DNA from: Thysanoteuthis rhombus
Taxonomy: Eukaryota > Mollusca > Cephalopoda > Oegopsida > Thysanoteuthidae
DNA: 64,000 nucleotides
Assembly (NCBI GenBank): GCA_963457665.1
Contig: OY735225.1
Span: 62,501-126,500, forward strand
Reading direction: 5' to 3'
Position numbers and translations under genes: made by a program. Every line of letters begins with the position of its first letter. Position 1 is the stretch's first letter. Positions 34,310 to 45,507 of the stretch are shown in pieces. The notes beneath the pieces are model-generated. The model did not search any database and was not told the DNA's origin. It saw nothing but the letters and a program-made list of their open reading frames with translations.

Positions 34310-35100
34310 CCAATTAATTGTAACTGTGGACAATATTGAGCTTTATACACATGAAAAATATATCCGTGAAAAATATATCCGTGAAAAATATTTTTACTAT
34401 TTTGAAAAAGAATCTGAGAGGATCAGTTTGAAAGAGTTACTCATAAATTCTTTTGAAAAACTTGAAAATAAATTATATATTGTTTTTCTCCGGATTTTTC
34501 AATTTTATCTGCTAACTTTTAATTTCTAATAGCTCCCATAAAAAAGAAAAAGAATATTACGATTTAGATTTTTAAAATATTTCGATTACTTTTGGGAATT
34601 CTTATTTTATTGTTTCACGATCTGAAAGAGACTGATATATTATTATAATATCAAGTAGGAAAAAACTAACACCTTTTGAAAGAGACATTCTAGACACAAT
34701 TCCTGATCCATCTAGGTTTTATTATTGCTAACATAAGTAAAGTTTTTCAAGTTCAATCACAGAAAATACTATATCTCTGTCCGTATATTACAGTAGTCAA
34801 CGAAACAAAGTGTTCACAAGCTGTATGGCAGACTCTCTGCATTTCATTGGCGTCTTATAATTTACTTTTTGCGATAAAATGTTAGGATTGACTTAAAAAC
34901 AGTCAACCTTTACGTTATGATTAATAATTTGATCTTTTTATTCTGAGAAAAAAAAGGTGATATTTTCTATCAAACAGGATTAAAAGAGAAGAATTAACAA
35001 AAAATGAATTTAATTTCATATAATAAGGAGTCGTAAAATGTTCTAAAGTGTTTGGGTACAACTATGTATTAAATAAACATCTTACTGCATATCTCGTAAG
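34310..35100. other. AT-rich DNA with repeat of the H4 trailer flank
   Basis: The open frame at 34299-34529 has a short tandem REKYI repeat and no known domain. From 34720 the sequence is the downstream flank of the minus-strand H4-like gene, shared with 29650-30100. Confidence 0.5.
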
Positions 35101-35128
35101 AATAAGAAAAAACTGTTTGTAGAGAGAT

Positions 35129-35148
35129 GATGGCCCTAGAAGGGACTG
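35129..35148 (-). promoter_or_regulatory. Decayed histone stem-loop of the 35-kb H4 pseudogene
   Basis: The minus strand reads AGTCCCTTCTAGGGCC. Compared with GGCCCTTTTCAGGGCC it has lost the first G, gained a G-T wobble and has a C-A mismatch next to the loop. Confidence 0.75.
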
Positions 35149-35170
35149 TTTAAAGACACTATTTAAATAT

Positions 35171-35460
35171 TTAACCTCCCAGGCCGTACAGAGTTCTGCT
35201 GTGATTATTAAACGCATAAGTCACATCCATTAGGGTGACAGTCTCACTGTGGGCCCGTATGGCGTAGGAGACAGCATCACGGATAACGATCTCAAAGTAA
35301 ATCTGAAAAACGTGGTGGGTCGCTTCATAGTTTAGACCAGATGTAGCTGAACACGAACTTTGCGGCTGAGATGGCGGGTAGCAGGCTTGCAATTGTACTT
35401 GTGTAGGTAAGAATGACGATTGGCACCTCTCCTTCGTAATCTTCTCCTACATGTAGTCAT
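35171..35460 (-). pseudogene. Histone H4-like gene with Arg-rich tail and one-base frameshift
   Basis: From ATG at 35460: MTTCRRRLRRRGANRHSYL, then KYNCKPATRHLSRKVRVQ in one frame; then SGLNYEATHHVFQIYFE, IVIRDAVSYAIRAHSETVTL, MDVTYAF and RTLYGLGG in the next. The second part is very close to H4 (VIRDAVTY, TVTAMDVVYAL, RTLYGFGG). Comparison with the 27.7-kb copy places the lesion at CAGCGTACATCT against CAGCTACATCT near 35345, a single missing base. The tail is Arg-rich, almost protamine-like, where H4 has GK repeats. TATA box and leader are kept but the stem-loop is decayed. A sequencing error at one base would make it an intact gene of about 96 aa. Confidence 0.85.
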
Positions 35461-35515
35461 GATGAACGTTCCAAGCTGAAAATCATCCGAAGTACCCGAA
35501 TGGGTGAAGCATATC

Positions 35516-35523
35516 AATTTATA
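35516..35523 (-). promoter_or_regulatory. TATA box of the 35-kb H4 pseudogene
   Basis: TATAAATT in GAGCTGTATAAATTG on the minus strand, about 56 bp upstream of the ATG. Confidence 0.7.
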
Positions 35524-35559
35524 CAGCTCATACTTAGTTCCATGACTTTGTACAATAAG

Positions 35560-35648
35560 GTTTTTATCTATTTTCTTACTATCGCCTCTACCTTTAGATT
35601 TGTCTTGTCGGTCTTCTTAGCACCTTTTGATATAATTCAAGACGTCGT
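35560..35648 (-). pseudogene. Histone H2B N-terminal relic
   Basis: The ATG has become ACG. The minus strand reads T-T-S-stop-IISKGAKKTDK and, after a one-base shift, KSKGRGDSKKIDK. It has the same TGA at codon 4 as its relatives. The stub has no fold domain and is divergent from the H2A relic at 35882. Confidence 0.6.
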
Positions 35649-35659
35649 CGTTGTTTTTG

Positions 35660-35881
35660 AGATATAAATAACAGATATGTTGATAATGTCAAAGTCGGCT
35701 CCCACGGCAGCTCTGTAGTTTGTTGACTTTTGATTGGTCAGAAAATAACACAAAAGACATGTTTTGAAAATGTGAGCGCTAAAATATCAGTTGGTGTTAG
35801 GAGCCTACTGTTGAGCCCATTCATACCTGGTGTCAGGACGCTCCCACTTATCATTGCTTTGTACATCATACCTACAGCTAG
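35660..35881. promoter_or_regulatory. Divergent H2A/H2B promoter module
   Basis: TATA-like GATATAAATA near 35663, GTCGGCTCCCACGGCAGC, CCAAT in reverse (TGATTGGTCAGAAAATAAC), an E2F-like site (GAGCGCTAAAATATC), GGAGCCTACTGTTGAGCC and the H2A-proximal TGTACATCATACC. Confidence 0.65.
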
Positions 35882-36005
35882 ATGTCATGGCGTGGTAAGG
35901 GAGGAAAAGTACCTGGATAAACTAAGATTCGCTCATCTCATGCGACCCCGTCTGTAGTGATGGAGCGTCTTTTTTGCAAAGGCAACTATCATCCTGTCTA
36001 CTTGG
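35882..36005 (+). pseudogene. Histone H2A N-terminal relic
   Basis: MSWRGKGGKVPG-stop-TKIRSSHATPSVVMERLF, then CKGNYHPVYL. The KGNY and PVYL landmarks are both H2A, with the intervening AERVGAGA-like loop deleted. TAA at codon 13. Confidence 0.75.
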
Positions 36006-36019
36006 ATAGTCAAACAATA

Positions 36020-36480
36020 GAAAACAAGTGCATTTATTATTAAAATACTAGGTTTTTTAAACTTAATAATGAAATTGTCAACGATAATTAAAAAGATTAC
36101 ATTGGTTTTTGGATCAATTTTCCTACTATTAAATTCAATTTTGAAAAAGCAATGATTTTGAATATTCATTTAGAAATATACTTCCGATTCTATGGTGTAA
36201 TTATCAGTAAGCTAATCACGGCAGCCCCTTGCTACAGTAAAAGTTAGTTCGATCCCAACAGGGTATAACCAAACTCATGCTCTTGCCTGATGAATATCTT
36301 AGGCATCTGACCAAGGGACTGTGTGTTAAATTCGATCATCACTGACAGGTTCTGTATTTTTGACCTTGTGCCAGACTAAAATGAGCTTATTAACTCCCAC
36401 ACTGGGCACTCGACTTCCACGTAAATTTTCAGTAAAAGTATTCATATTTGTTTGCGTTAGCTTTATGGGTGAGCGTAGTA
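36020..36480 (+). repeat. Duplicated segment with SINE-like element
   Basis: 36020-36180 resembles 33710-33895. 36185-36480 carries the SINE-like head (AGTTCGATCCCAAC) and body (GACCTTGTGCCAGACTAAAA) seen at 33895-34190. Confidence 0.6.
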
Positions 36481-36499
36481 TTTCTGAAAAAATCATTTT

Positions 36500-36880
36500 G
36501 ATCGACAATGAAAATGAAACAGATATATTTTAGATTCGAAATTCAGGTTCTTTTTAATTTTAAAGCTAGAATATTTTAAATTCTGAAATGTTCCATGTGA
36601 TTGTATCCCACCCACTTAATTGTAACAGTGGACAATATTGAGTTTTATATGCATTAAAAATTCATCTTTTCCTTTATCACTTTCAAAGAGATTTCAGGAT
36701 CTGTTTAATAATATTAGAACAATAAGGTTATTAATAGTGATGAGCGGGTCATGTCCTATCTATTTACTTCACTACCTTTGGCGCACCTTGTCATCATACT
36801 GTAAGTAGGTTCTTCACAGGGAATTTCCGACACGAGGTTTACAGAGAAAAAATTGGAGAAAGAGACCCACAAAAAATTTT
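36500..36880. other. Spacer shared with 42460-42640
   Basis: Segments such as CTTTCAAAGAGATTTCAGGATCTG and TAGTGATGAGCGGGTC recur near 42475-42545. No gene recognised. Confidence 0.45.
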
Positions 36881-37300
36881 ATTAGATGATATCTTGGAAC
36901 TATTTTAATAAATTATTCATAATTCCAGATAGATAGTTTTCATGTTTGCTTACTTGGTTTTTCTCACTTTGTTATTATTTACACTTTTTTTTTAAACTGT
37001 CGGATTACCTTTGTATATGTACTATAGTATCATTGCTCTGAAAATGAAAGATAGTGAAAAAAAAGTTAATGAAAGCTATTTTTAGAATCTGATAGATTTC
37101 CAAAAATAGATAAAAATCTCAAAATAACATTACTATATTAACAGTGTTTTAGGGTTTCATACGCATGGTTGGTATTTTTTTAATGTATAAACGAGTTGGT
37201 TTAGAAAAAAGCGGGCTCTGTTGTCCAGTGTATATTCATGGGTCATTAGATCACCCTTCCTACCACGTGACATGCTTACTACTACGTCCGCACAAAGCTG

Positions 37301-37308
37301 TATAAATA
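37301..37308 (+). promoter_or_regulatory. TATA box of H4-like gene, copy B
   Basis: TATAAATA in GCTGTATAAATAG, the same position relative to the ATG as in copy A. Confidence 0.75.
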
Positions 37309-37363
37309 GATATACTTCATCCATTCGAACACCCCAGATGACTAGAAGCTTGACTCCCTCATC

Positions 37364-37639
37364 ATGTCTAAACGAGGAGAAGGAAGCGTAAATGGTGATC
37401 GTCAGTTTGACAATAATGACAGCAAGCCTGCTACCAACCGTTTGGCTTGCAGGTGTGGTGATCAGTGTAAATTTGATCCAGAATACGAGGCGACCCATCA
37501 GGTCGAGATTTTCATTACAATGGTTGTCCATGATATCATCTCTCACGCTGTGCTGACCAACAAGGAAACTATCACCATAATGGATGTTGACTATGCGCTC
37601 AAGAAAAATGGAAGAGCTTTCTTCGGATTGGGAGGTTAG
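37364..37639 (+). CDS. Divergent histone H4-like protein, copy B
   Basis: A 91-aa frame identical to copy A (26994-27269) except Tyr50 to Phe and Gly57 to Asp, both in the long central helix. These are the only two nucleotide differences I see in 276 bp, and both change the protein. The Asp at 57 matches the Asp of the VIRDAV motif in canonical H4, so copy B may carry the older residue. Promoter, leader and stem-loop are preserved as in copy A. Its role is inferred only from the histone fold. Confidence 0.85.
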   Translation: MSKRGEGSVNGDRQFDNNDSKPATNRLACRCGDQCKFDPEYEATHQVEIFITMVVHDIISHAVLTNKETITIMDVDYALKKNGRAFFGLGG

Positions 37640-37662
37640 ACATTGAAATATTGTCACTAAAC

Positions 37663-37678
37663 GGCCCTTTTTAGGGCC
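37663..37678 (+). promoter_or_regulatory. Histone mRNA 3' stem-loop, copy B
   Basis: GGCCCTTTTTAGGGCC followed by ACCCA, unchanged from copy A, with AGGAAAAG downstream. Confidence 0.92.
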
Positions 37679-37789
37679 ACCCACTTTCTAGGAAAAGTTT
37701 ATTCACTTCTTACAAGAAATGCAGTAGAATGTTTATCTAATATGGCTACATATTAGATTGTGACTTCAAAATGGAGTAGTTTTCCTTCG

Positions 37790-37985
37790 TCTTATTTTCT
37801 TTTCTTCCCATCAATACAACCTTTAGATTATGTCTTGTCGGCCTTCTTAGCACCTTTCAAAATAATTCAAGGGGTCATCGTAGTTTGTGTTATAGGAGTA
37901 ATGTTGATAATGTAGAAGTCGGCTCTCACGGCAGCTCTGTAGATTTTTGACTTCGGTCAGAAAATAACACCAAAGGCAAGTTTTG
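37790..37985 (-). pseudogene. H2B N-terminal relic and partial promoter, copy B
   Basis: Matches 27420-27615 with minor changes and has the same KGAKKADK stub and stops. The H2A side is missing here too. Confidence 0.55.
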
Positions 37986-38029
37986 AAAAACGATTTTAAA
38001 AAAATTAACTTATTCCTATGCATATCTTG

Positions 38030-38092
38030 TAGATATTTCGTAGAAAGTGGCTGACCCTAAAAAGGACCATTCTGAGACAATATTTAAATACA
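38030..38092 (-). pseudogene. Inverted H4 3' end, copy B
   Basis: Reverse complement of an H4 trailer. The stem-loop has decayed further (GGTCCTTTTTAGGGTC). It sits directly against the headless H4 that follows. Confidence 0.7.
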
Positions 38093-38319
38093 AGTTCAAC
38101 TGCAAACCTCTTACACGCCGTCATTCTCGCAAAATTCGTGTCAAGCGTACATCTATTGTTGAATACGAAGGAAATCGACTGTTTAGAATTTACCGAGAGA
38201 AAGTTATCCGTGATGCCGTCTCCATTGCCGAGCAAGCTGAAAGAGAGTATGTCAGCTTCGTGGATTTGTTCGATGCACGCAAGAAAAATATCAGAATTCT
38301 GTGTGGCCTGGGCGGTTAA
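38093..38319 (+). pseudogene. Headless histone H4-like gene, copy B
   Basis: Same structure as 27729-27959 with a few substitutions (HSRKIRVK, RILCGLGG). In this copy the upstream TAA is absent, so the frame is open leftward to a GTG at 38047 through the inverted trailer. That extension is not histone-like, and GTG is an unlikely start in animals. No promoter. The histone fold is intact. Confidence 0.75.
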
Positions 38320-38342
38320 ATATTGAAATATTGTCTCTAAAC

Positions 38343-38358
38343 GGCCCTTTTCAGGGCC
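38343..38358 (+). promoter_or_regulatory. Histone mRNA 3' stem-loop
   Basis: GGCCCTTTTCAGGGCC followed by ACCAAA, without the half-copy seen in copy A. Confidence 0.9.
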
Positions 38359-39129
38359 ACCAAATTTCTATGAAGTCTTTTTCCAATCTCTACAAGATAA
38401 GCAGTAAAATGTTTATCTGATATATAGACCTATCCAAACACTCATTTTTCGACGCTTTATTTCATAAACATTTTTTTTTTCAATTTTTTCTTTCCAAAAT
38501 TTTAGCTTGGAAGAAAAATGTCCAAGTTTTTTCGTCTATAGAAAATGAAATCATTATAAATCTTAACTTAGAATTGAATTGCTTCAAGTCAATATTTACA
38601 TTTTATCGACGAGACGTCAAACATTATGCACTAATGAGGTGTAGTTAATCTACCATACAGTTTGTCAACACTCCGTCCACTACTGTAATACGGTGGCAAA
38701 AGGAAACATTATTTTCTATGATTCGAGTTGAAAATCTTTACTTATGTTAACGATAATAAATCTCGAAAGATATTATTTTGGATGTATCAAGAATGCGTCT
38801 AAAAAAACATCTCAATCAGTTTAGTATTAAACAAAGAGTATTTCATTTGGCTTCTGTAATTCCATATTTGTAAAATAGCTTCCAATGAAACACAAACAAA
38901 GAAATAAGTAGACATAAGATATTGTAAATTGATATTTTTCTTCTTATTATAATTATTTGAAGTATTTTTGTAATCTCTATGTATGAAAAATATAATGTTA
39001 GTATTGTATTTCATTTTACGGGGAATAGCCCCCAAATATCAATTGGCAACACTTTGTTTTATTTTCAAGTTTTTAAAATAGAATGTCAGTGAAACTTTTA
39101 CTCCGATACACTGGGGTTTTCTTTCTCTA

Positions 39130-39255
39130 AAATGTAGTAGCTGGGGGCGTTGTTGCCTTTGCGAAGAAAACGGTTGATTACAACAGACAAGGTCGCATGG
39201 GATCAGTGAGTCTTACTTTTCCCGTTAATTTCCCTCCCTTACCACGCCATGACAT
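39130..39255 (-). pseudogene. Histone H2A N-terminal relic, copy B
   Basis: Counterpart of 28800-28922. MSWRGKGGKLTGK is followed by a one-base deletion (CCCG where copy A has CCCCG), so the frame is lost. KGNY codons remain near 39150. Confidence 0.65.
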
Positions 39256-39500
39256 CTTTTTGTAGGTATAATGTACAATGAGATGATAAGTGGGAGCGTC
39301 CTGACACCAGGAATGAATAGGCTCAACAGTAGGCTCCTAACACCAGCTAACATTTTAGCGCTCATATTTTCAAAACTTGTGTTTTGTGTTATTTTCTGAC
39401 CAATCAAAAGTCAGCAAAGTGCAGAGCTGCCGTGGGAGCCAACTTTTACATTATCAATGTATCATTTATTTCTCTTATATAAACAACGATGGCCCCTTGA
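39256..39500. promoter_or_regulatory. Divergent H2A/H2B promoter module, copy B
   Basis: E2F-like (CATTTTAGCGCTCATATTTTC), CCAAT (CTGACCAATCAAAAGTCAGC), the CCGTGGGAGCC box and TATATAAA near 39478. The H2B stub after the ATG is cut to a few codons by a deletion of about 44 bp. Confidence 0.6.
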
Positions 39501-39708
39501 ATTTGAAATTGTGACACTATTAATGTCACGTTTTAATTATTCAAAGTCGGACTGTACATTTGTAACAAAAAAAAAAAAAGTTTTATTTCTGAAAGTATTG
39601 CTTTGGAGATTTCATATTCAGAAATTTACTTAACGAATTATAACTGATTCAAAATTATTCAAATGAATTATGACTAAAACAGTAAGGGGCCATTTAGTTA
39701 ATTGGGTA

Positions 39709-39900
<192 letters not shown>

Positions 39901-40854
39901 TTTTGTTAATTGGGTGAACATCTTATATCTACATCAAATAACAGAGAGAATTTTTGTTTTTGTGATAATTTCGCCGGACAAATTCATGTATTACTAGATG
40001 GAATAGGGCCTCAGATGTGCCAATCAAAAAATGTCCAACGGTATTTGTGTAAATTCTATCATCATTAAAGACAACTAAATTAACACGGAAATATAAACTG
40101 TCAAAAAATTATATTCAAATTATTTCAAAACGGAAATATATTTGATGATACTTATCAATACGTTATTGTTTTGTCGATAAAATTGTTAGAATAATATTTT
40201 TTTAAATTCTATGCTGCTAGACTGTAGGATTCAAAATATTGAACATTCCATCTTTGTTTTGTTTTTGTTTTTTTTTTTACTATCATGCATTTTTTTTGTT
40301 GGTTCCTTCTTTAAAATTAAAGTAAATTTAAAAGAAAATATAAAGACCGTGTAGCGGATGTCTTTCCTAGGTTTCTTCATAGCTTTTCTTTGTGATTTTA
40401 TATTCATTTTCTTATTCCAAGTTGATTTTATGATTCGTAACGCGCTTACAAAATCAGTTGAACTACATTTATACACAAAATAGTTGATTTATTTTTGTTT
40501 CTATTATATTTCCCGTAAAAAAATATGGCGATTCTCAGGGGAAGATGCTAAATCAGACGAACATCGTTTTTCCTTCTTTCAGAAATTGAATGATTTAATA
40601 GATTTTCAACACTAAGATGATGAAACCAGCAGATAATCATAAAAAAAAACAAATGAAAGCCATGGAGTCATGTTTAAAGGGAGATAAGTCATTATAACTT
40701 GACACTGCAACAAAAACATTGATAAACCCAGACTCGTTATTAAATATAATTACATGTATATCTTTATTAGTGCAGTTAATTAGTCTGTGTACTATTCAAA
40801 ATCTATCTATTCGAAGCCTTATTATTAATTGATATTTTTGCGGTATAACATATG

Positions 40855-41033
40855 TTGATAAAGGAAAAGTCGGCTCCCACGGCAGATTGTTGACTTCTGA
40901 TTGGTTAGAAAATAACATAATAGGCAAGTTTTGAAAATGTGAGCGCGAAAATATCAGCTGGTGTCGGGAGCCTACTACCGGGTGTCAAGGGGCTCCTTCT
41001 TATCATTACATTGTACATGATACCTACAGTGAG
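40855..41033. promoter_or_regulatory. H2A/H2B promoter module, copy B
   Basis: Counterpart of 31140-31342, with the E2F-like GAGCGCGAAAATATC near 40942 and reverse CCAAT. It lacks the short TGTTGAGCCTATTCC segment. Confidence 0.6.
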
Positions 41034-41165
41034 ATGTCATGCCGTGGGAAGTGAGGAAATGTAACTGGATAAAGTAAGACTCGCTCATCTCATGCGACCC
41101 CGTCTGTGATGATAAACCGTTTTTTTTAGGAAAGGCAACTATGCCTCTGTTTACTATGTAAACGT
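41034..41165 (+). pseudogene. Histone H2A N-terminal relic, copy B
   Basis: MSCRGK-stop-GNVTG-stop-SKTRSSHATPSVMINRFF. Beyond the shared TAA at codon 13 it gained a TGA at codon 7. Confidence 0.7.
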
Positions 41166-41416
41166 GGTCATCAAATTAAATCGGGGGCTGGGTTTAGTCA
41201 CATGAAAACCTTTCTTTCTTCTGATATTTAGAATGGGACAATTAATAATAGACTCTGTCATCTATCAAATAAAATAAAAACAATTCTTTGATTCAAACAA
41301 AAATTCACAAATCGATGTATTACTGATGAAAATTTATAATACGATTTATTACATGCATTTTCTATTATCCCAGCCTTTTACACTATCTGTTAGAACATAC
41401 ACACTCACACACACGC

Positions 41417-41419
<3 letters not shown>

Positions 41420-41507
<88 letters not shown>

Positions 41508-41538
41508 TGTAATATATATACATATACATATATACATA

Positions 41539-41572
<34 letters not shown>

Positions 41573-41608
41573 CATATATATATATATACCTACATATATA
41601 TATACATT

Positions 41609-41659
<51 letters not shown>

Positions 41660-41660
41660 A
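41420..41660. repeat. (TA)n-rich tract
   Basis: Counterpart of the tract at 31725, ending in one CCAGTTCTATTAGATTTAC arm and without the extra palindromic unit. Confidence 0.95.
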
Positions 41661-41978
41661 GTTCTATTAGATTTACTCAAATGATTTATGGCAGACTTTC
41701 CTTTCCAATAATCGAACGAATAATTCGACAATAAAATGAACTACTAAATGAGTTTGACGCTTTATTTTTGTGGGGTACCGATTTCTTGTGGGAATGTCTT
41801 GGCTTTTCTCCAATTTTTGCATGATTCCCAAATCTCCAAAAACCGAAGATAAAAACGCGTGCCAATTTCATCTATTCAAAAAATAAAAATAAAAACAAAC
41901 CTACCACTAACACATTTTAAATTGCTTTACACTTATAGATATATGCTGACTAATATTTTTAAAGGAGTAATTTTTCAG

Positions 41979-42098
41979 ACAAAAAACAAGTTTTGAAAAA
42001 CGTGAGCTCTAAAATGTCAGCAGGTGTCAGGAGCCTACTGTTGAGCCTATTCAAACCTGGTGTCTTATCATTTCATTGTACATGATAGCTACAGCAAG
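41979..42098. promoter_or_regulatory. Shortened H2A promoter module
   Basis: Keeps GTTTTGAAAAACGTGAGCTC (E2F-like site mutated), GGAGCCTACTGTTGAGCC and TGTACATGATAGC. The CCAAT side is lost at the duplication breakpoint. Confidence 0.55.
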
Positions 42099-42230
42099 AT
42101 GTAATGTCGTGGCAAGGGAGGAAAAGTAACTGCATAAAGTAAGACTCGTTCACCTCACGTGACCCTGTCCGTTGTAATCAACCGTCTTCTTTGCAAAGGC
42201 AACTATGCCCCCAGCTACTACATTTTAGAG
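42099..42230 (+). pseudogene. Histone H2A N-terminal relic
   Basis: M-stop-CRGKGGKVTA-stop-SKTRSPHVTLSVVINRLL, then CKGNYAP. The H2A landmarks RGKGGK, KTRS, RLL and KGNYA are readable. TAA at codon 13 is shared with the other plus-strand relics, and TAA at codon 2 is private. Confidence 0.75.
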
Positions 42231-42629
42231 GAAGAAAACCCCAGGGATTCTGAGTAAAAGCTTCATTAATATCAATCCAATATATTAAAACATTTCTGTT
42301 TGAGGAAATAGTTTGAATTTTCAATTTGTTAAATTGTGAATAAAAAACGAATTATAAACTTTCCTCCAGAATGAATAATATTCACAGAATAGAAAATACC
42401 AATAACACGAAATAAACATCTGAAGAAAGTCTAGGAAGTGACCTGATTGGTTTTATTCATTTCTTTCTTTATCACTTTGAAAGAGAGTTCAGGATCTGTT
42501 TTATGATATTAAAATGATAAGGTTATCAATAGTGATGAGCAGGTCTTGCCCTTTCAATTTACTTTACCTCCTTGAGCACACCTTTTCAGCATACTGAAAG
42601 GAGGTTCTACACAGGGAGTCCCCGACTCG

Positions 42630-42770
42630 AGGTTTAAATAGGCTCTACAGTAGGCTCCTGACGGCTTATAATATTTTAGCACTCGCATTCTCAGAAATTT
42701 ACTTGTGTCTTATTTTTTGACCGATGAAAATTCAATTAATTACAGAGCTGCCATGGAAGTCAATTTGGCT
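42630..42770 (+). promoter_or_regulatory. Remnant H2A/H2B promoter module
   Basis: TAGGCTCTACAGTAGGCTCC, ATTTTAGCACTCGCATTCTC (E2F-like site lost), a decayed CCAAT and CAGAGCTGCCATGGAAGTC follow the same order as the module at 28923. Confidence 0.5.
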
Positions 42771-43118
42771 CATGTATATTTAGACTATGAATTTAAAGTA
42801 TGATTTTAATTAAAAGGTATATTCAAAGAACATATTCATCAGATATTGACGTATATTAATGTATATCTAGAGCATAAATTTGAAGTATGATTTGAATTAA
42901 AAGGTATATTCAAAGAACATATTCATCAGATATTAACGTATATTAATGTATATTTTGAGTATAAATTTAAAGTATGATTTGAATTAAAAGGTATATTCAA
43001 AGAACATATTCATCAGATATTAACGTATATTAATGTATATTTTGAGTATAAATTTAAATTATGATTTTAACTAAAAGGTATATTTAAAGAACATATTCAA
43101 CAGATATTAACGTAATAA
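42770..43118. repeat. 87-bp tandem repeat, four copies
   Basis: TAAAAGGTATATTCAAAGAACATATTCA and its surroundings recur at about 42812, 42899, 42986 and 43073, exactly 87 bp apart, nearly identical apart from the last unit. It begins in the decayed H2B side of a promoter module. Confidence 0.9.
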
Positions 43119-43174
43119 AAGAAATTAAACCTTTTTCATTCAAAATTAGAAAAAGAATTCTGCAATTTCGTGTC

Positions 43175-43395
43175 GATTTTCAGGGCCACCAACTTTCTAT
43201 GAAGTCTTTTCGAATCTTTACAAGATAAGCAGCAAAATGTTAATCTGATATATAGACCTATCCAAACACTCATTATCCGACACTTTATTCTATAAGCATT
43301 ATTTTTTTCCCAGTTTTTTCTTTCCGAAATTTTGGCTTGGAAGAAAAATGTCCGAGTTGTTTCATGTATAGAAAAAGAAAACACTATAAATCCTA
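43175..43395 (+). pseudogene. Trailer of a lost plus-strand H4-like gene
   Basis: TTTTCAGGGCCACCAACTTTC is the distal half of a histone stem-loop plus flank, and the following 200 bp matches 38350-38560. The coding part and proximal half stem are replaced by the 87-bp repeat and AT-rich DNA. Confidence 0.7.
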
Positions 43396-43403
43396 ACTTA
43401 GAA

Positions 43404-45487
43404 TGTATGTGCTAGAAATGCCTTCTCGACCAATAGAAGCAATTTTCATCAAATTGGGCTAAATCAAAAAATGCATCAAATCCATCAGATCCAATCGTAC
43501 CGTTGCAATCAGCACGTCAAACTAAGCCAGAAAAAGCCATAAAATCGATAGGTAAAAATGATATTCCAAAGACCATTTTTGACGGCTCACTTATTTATGT
43601 GCCAGAAGTGTTACCTCGACCAATAGCGGCTATTTCCAACAAATTGGGCCTAATCGAAAAATATATCAAATCCACCCGATCCAATGGTACCGTTGCAATC
43701 AGCATGTCAAACTACGCCAGGAAAATCCATAAAATCGATGAAAATGACATTCGAAAGACCAATTTTGACAGCTTACTTGTGTATGTGGTAGAATTGCCTT
43801 CTCGGTCAATTATGGCTATTTCTTTCAAATTGGGCTAAATCGAAAAATATATAAAATGCAGCTGATCCAATGGTACTGTTGCAATCAGCACGTCAAACCA
43901 TGCCAGAAAAATCAAGAAAATATAGGTAAAAATTATATTCAAAGAAGCATTTTTGACAGTTCACTTATGTATGTGCTAGAAATACCTGCTCGGTCAATCA
44001 CAGTTATATCCGTGAAATTGAGCTGAATCAAAAACTACATAAAATACAGCCTATCCAATGGTACTTTTGCAATCTGCACGTCTAACTACGCCAGAAAAAT
44101 CCATGAAATCGATAGGTAAAAATGACATTCAAAAGACCATTTTTGACGGCTTACTTATGTATGTGCTACGAGTGCCTTTTCCACCATCAGCTGCTATTCC
44201 AATCAAATTGTTTTAAATCAAAAATACATCGAATCTTGCTGATCCAATGGTACTGTTGCAATCAGCACGTCAAAATACGCCAGAAAAGCCATACAATCGA
44301 TGGGTAAAAATGACATTCAAAAGACCATTTTTGATGGCTTACTTTTGTTGAGCTTGGAGTGCCTTAGCGACCAACAGCAGCTATTTCCCTCAAAATGTGC
44401 TAAATCGAAAAATACATCATATGCAGCCGAGGCAATGGTACTGTTGCAATAAGCACGCCGAATTACGCCAGAAAAAGCCATGAAATCGATAGGTGAAAAT
44501 GACATTCGAAAGACCAGTTTGACAGCTTACTTATATATTTGCTAGAAGCCCCTTTTCGAACCAAAGCGGCTATTTCTATCGAATTGGGCTAAATTGAAAA
44601 ATAAATCAAATCCAGCCGATCCAGTTACATTCGAGACAACATTTTTGACAGCTTACTTGTGTATGTGCCAGAGGTGCCTTCTCAGTCAATTTTGGCTATT
44701 TTCGTCAAATTAAGCTAAATCGAAAAATACATCTAATGCAGCCGATCCAATGGTACAGTTGGAATCAGCATGTCAAACCATGCCAGAAAAAGCCATAAAA
44801 TCGATAGGTAAAAATGACATTCGAAGGAGCATTTTTGACGGCCATTTCATGTATGTGCTAGAAGTGCCTATTTGGTCAATAACGGCTATTTCCGTGAATA
44901 TGGGCTAAATTGAGAAGTACATCGAATACAGCCAATCCAATGGTACCGTTGCAATCTGCATGTCGAAATAAGCCAGAAAAAGCCATAATATAATGAGGTG
45001 AGAAAAAATTCAAAAGACCATTTTTAGGGCTTACTTATGTATATCCTAGAAATGCTTTCTCGGTCGATAGTGTCTATTTCCATCAAATTTGGCTAAATGA
45101 GAACTACGTCAATAACAGCTGATCCAATTGTACTGTTGCAATCAGCACGTCAAAGTAAGCCACAAAAAGCCATAGAATCGATAGTTAAAAATGACATTTG
45201 AAAGAGAACTTTTGAATGCCCACTCATGTATTTTCTAAAAGTGCCTTTCAGTCAAATCGGGCTGAATCGAAAACTATATCAAATACAGCCGATCCAATCG
45301 TACCATTGCAATCAACACGTCAAACTACACCAGAAAAAGCCACAAAATTGATAGGTAAAAATGACATTCAAAAGACCATTTTTGAGGGCTCACTTATGTA
45401 TGTGCTAAAAGTGCGTTCTCGGTCGATAGTGGCTTTTTCCGTCAAATTGGGCTAAATCGAGAACTATATCAAATCCAGCCGATATAC
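43404..45487. repeat. Diverged 190-bp satellite block
   Basis: About eleven monomers of the 13-24.9 kb satellite (GTACCGTTGCAATCAGCACG, CATAAAATCGATAGGTAAAA), much more diverged from each other. It abuts an H4 trailer on the left and a broken H4-like gene on the right. Confidence 0.92.
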
Positions 45488-45507
45488 CCCATCCCCCCTC
45501 AGACTCC

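Noticed and set aside
38047..38092. N-terminal extension of the headless H4 from a GTG
   Set aside because: The extension is inverted H4 trailer, GTG is an unlikely start in animals, and copy A has a stop at the same place.
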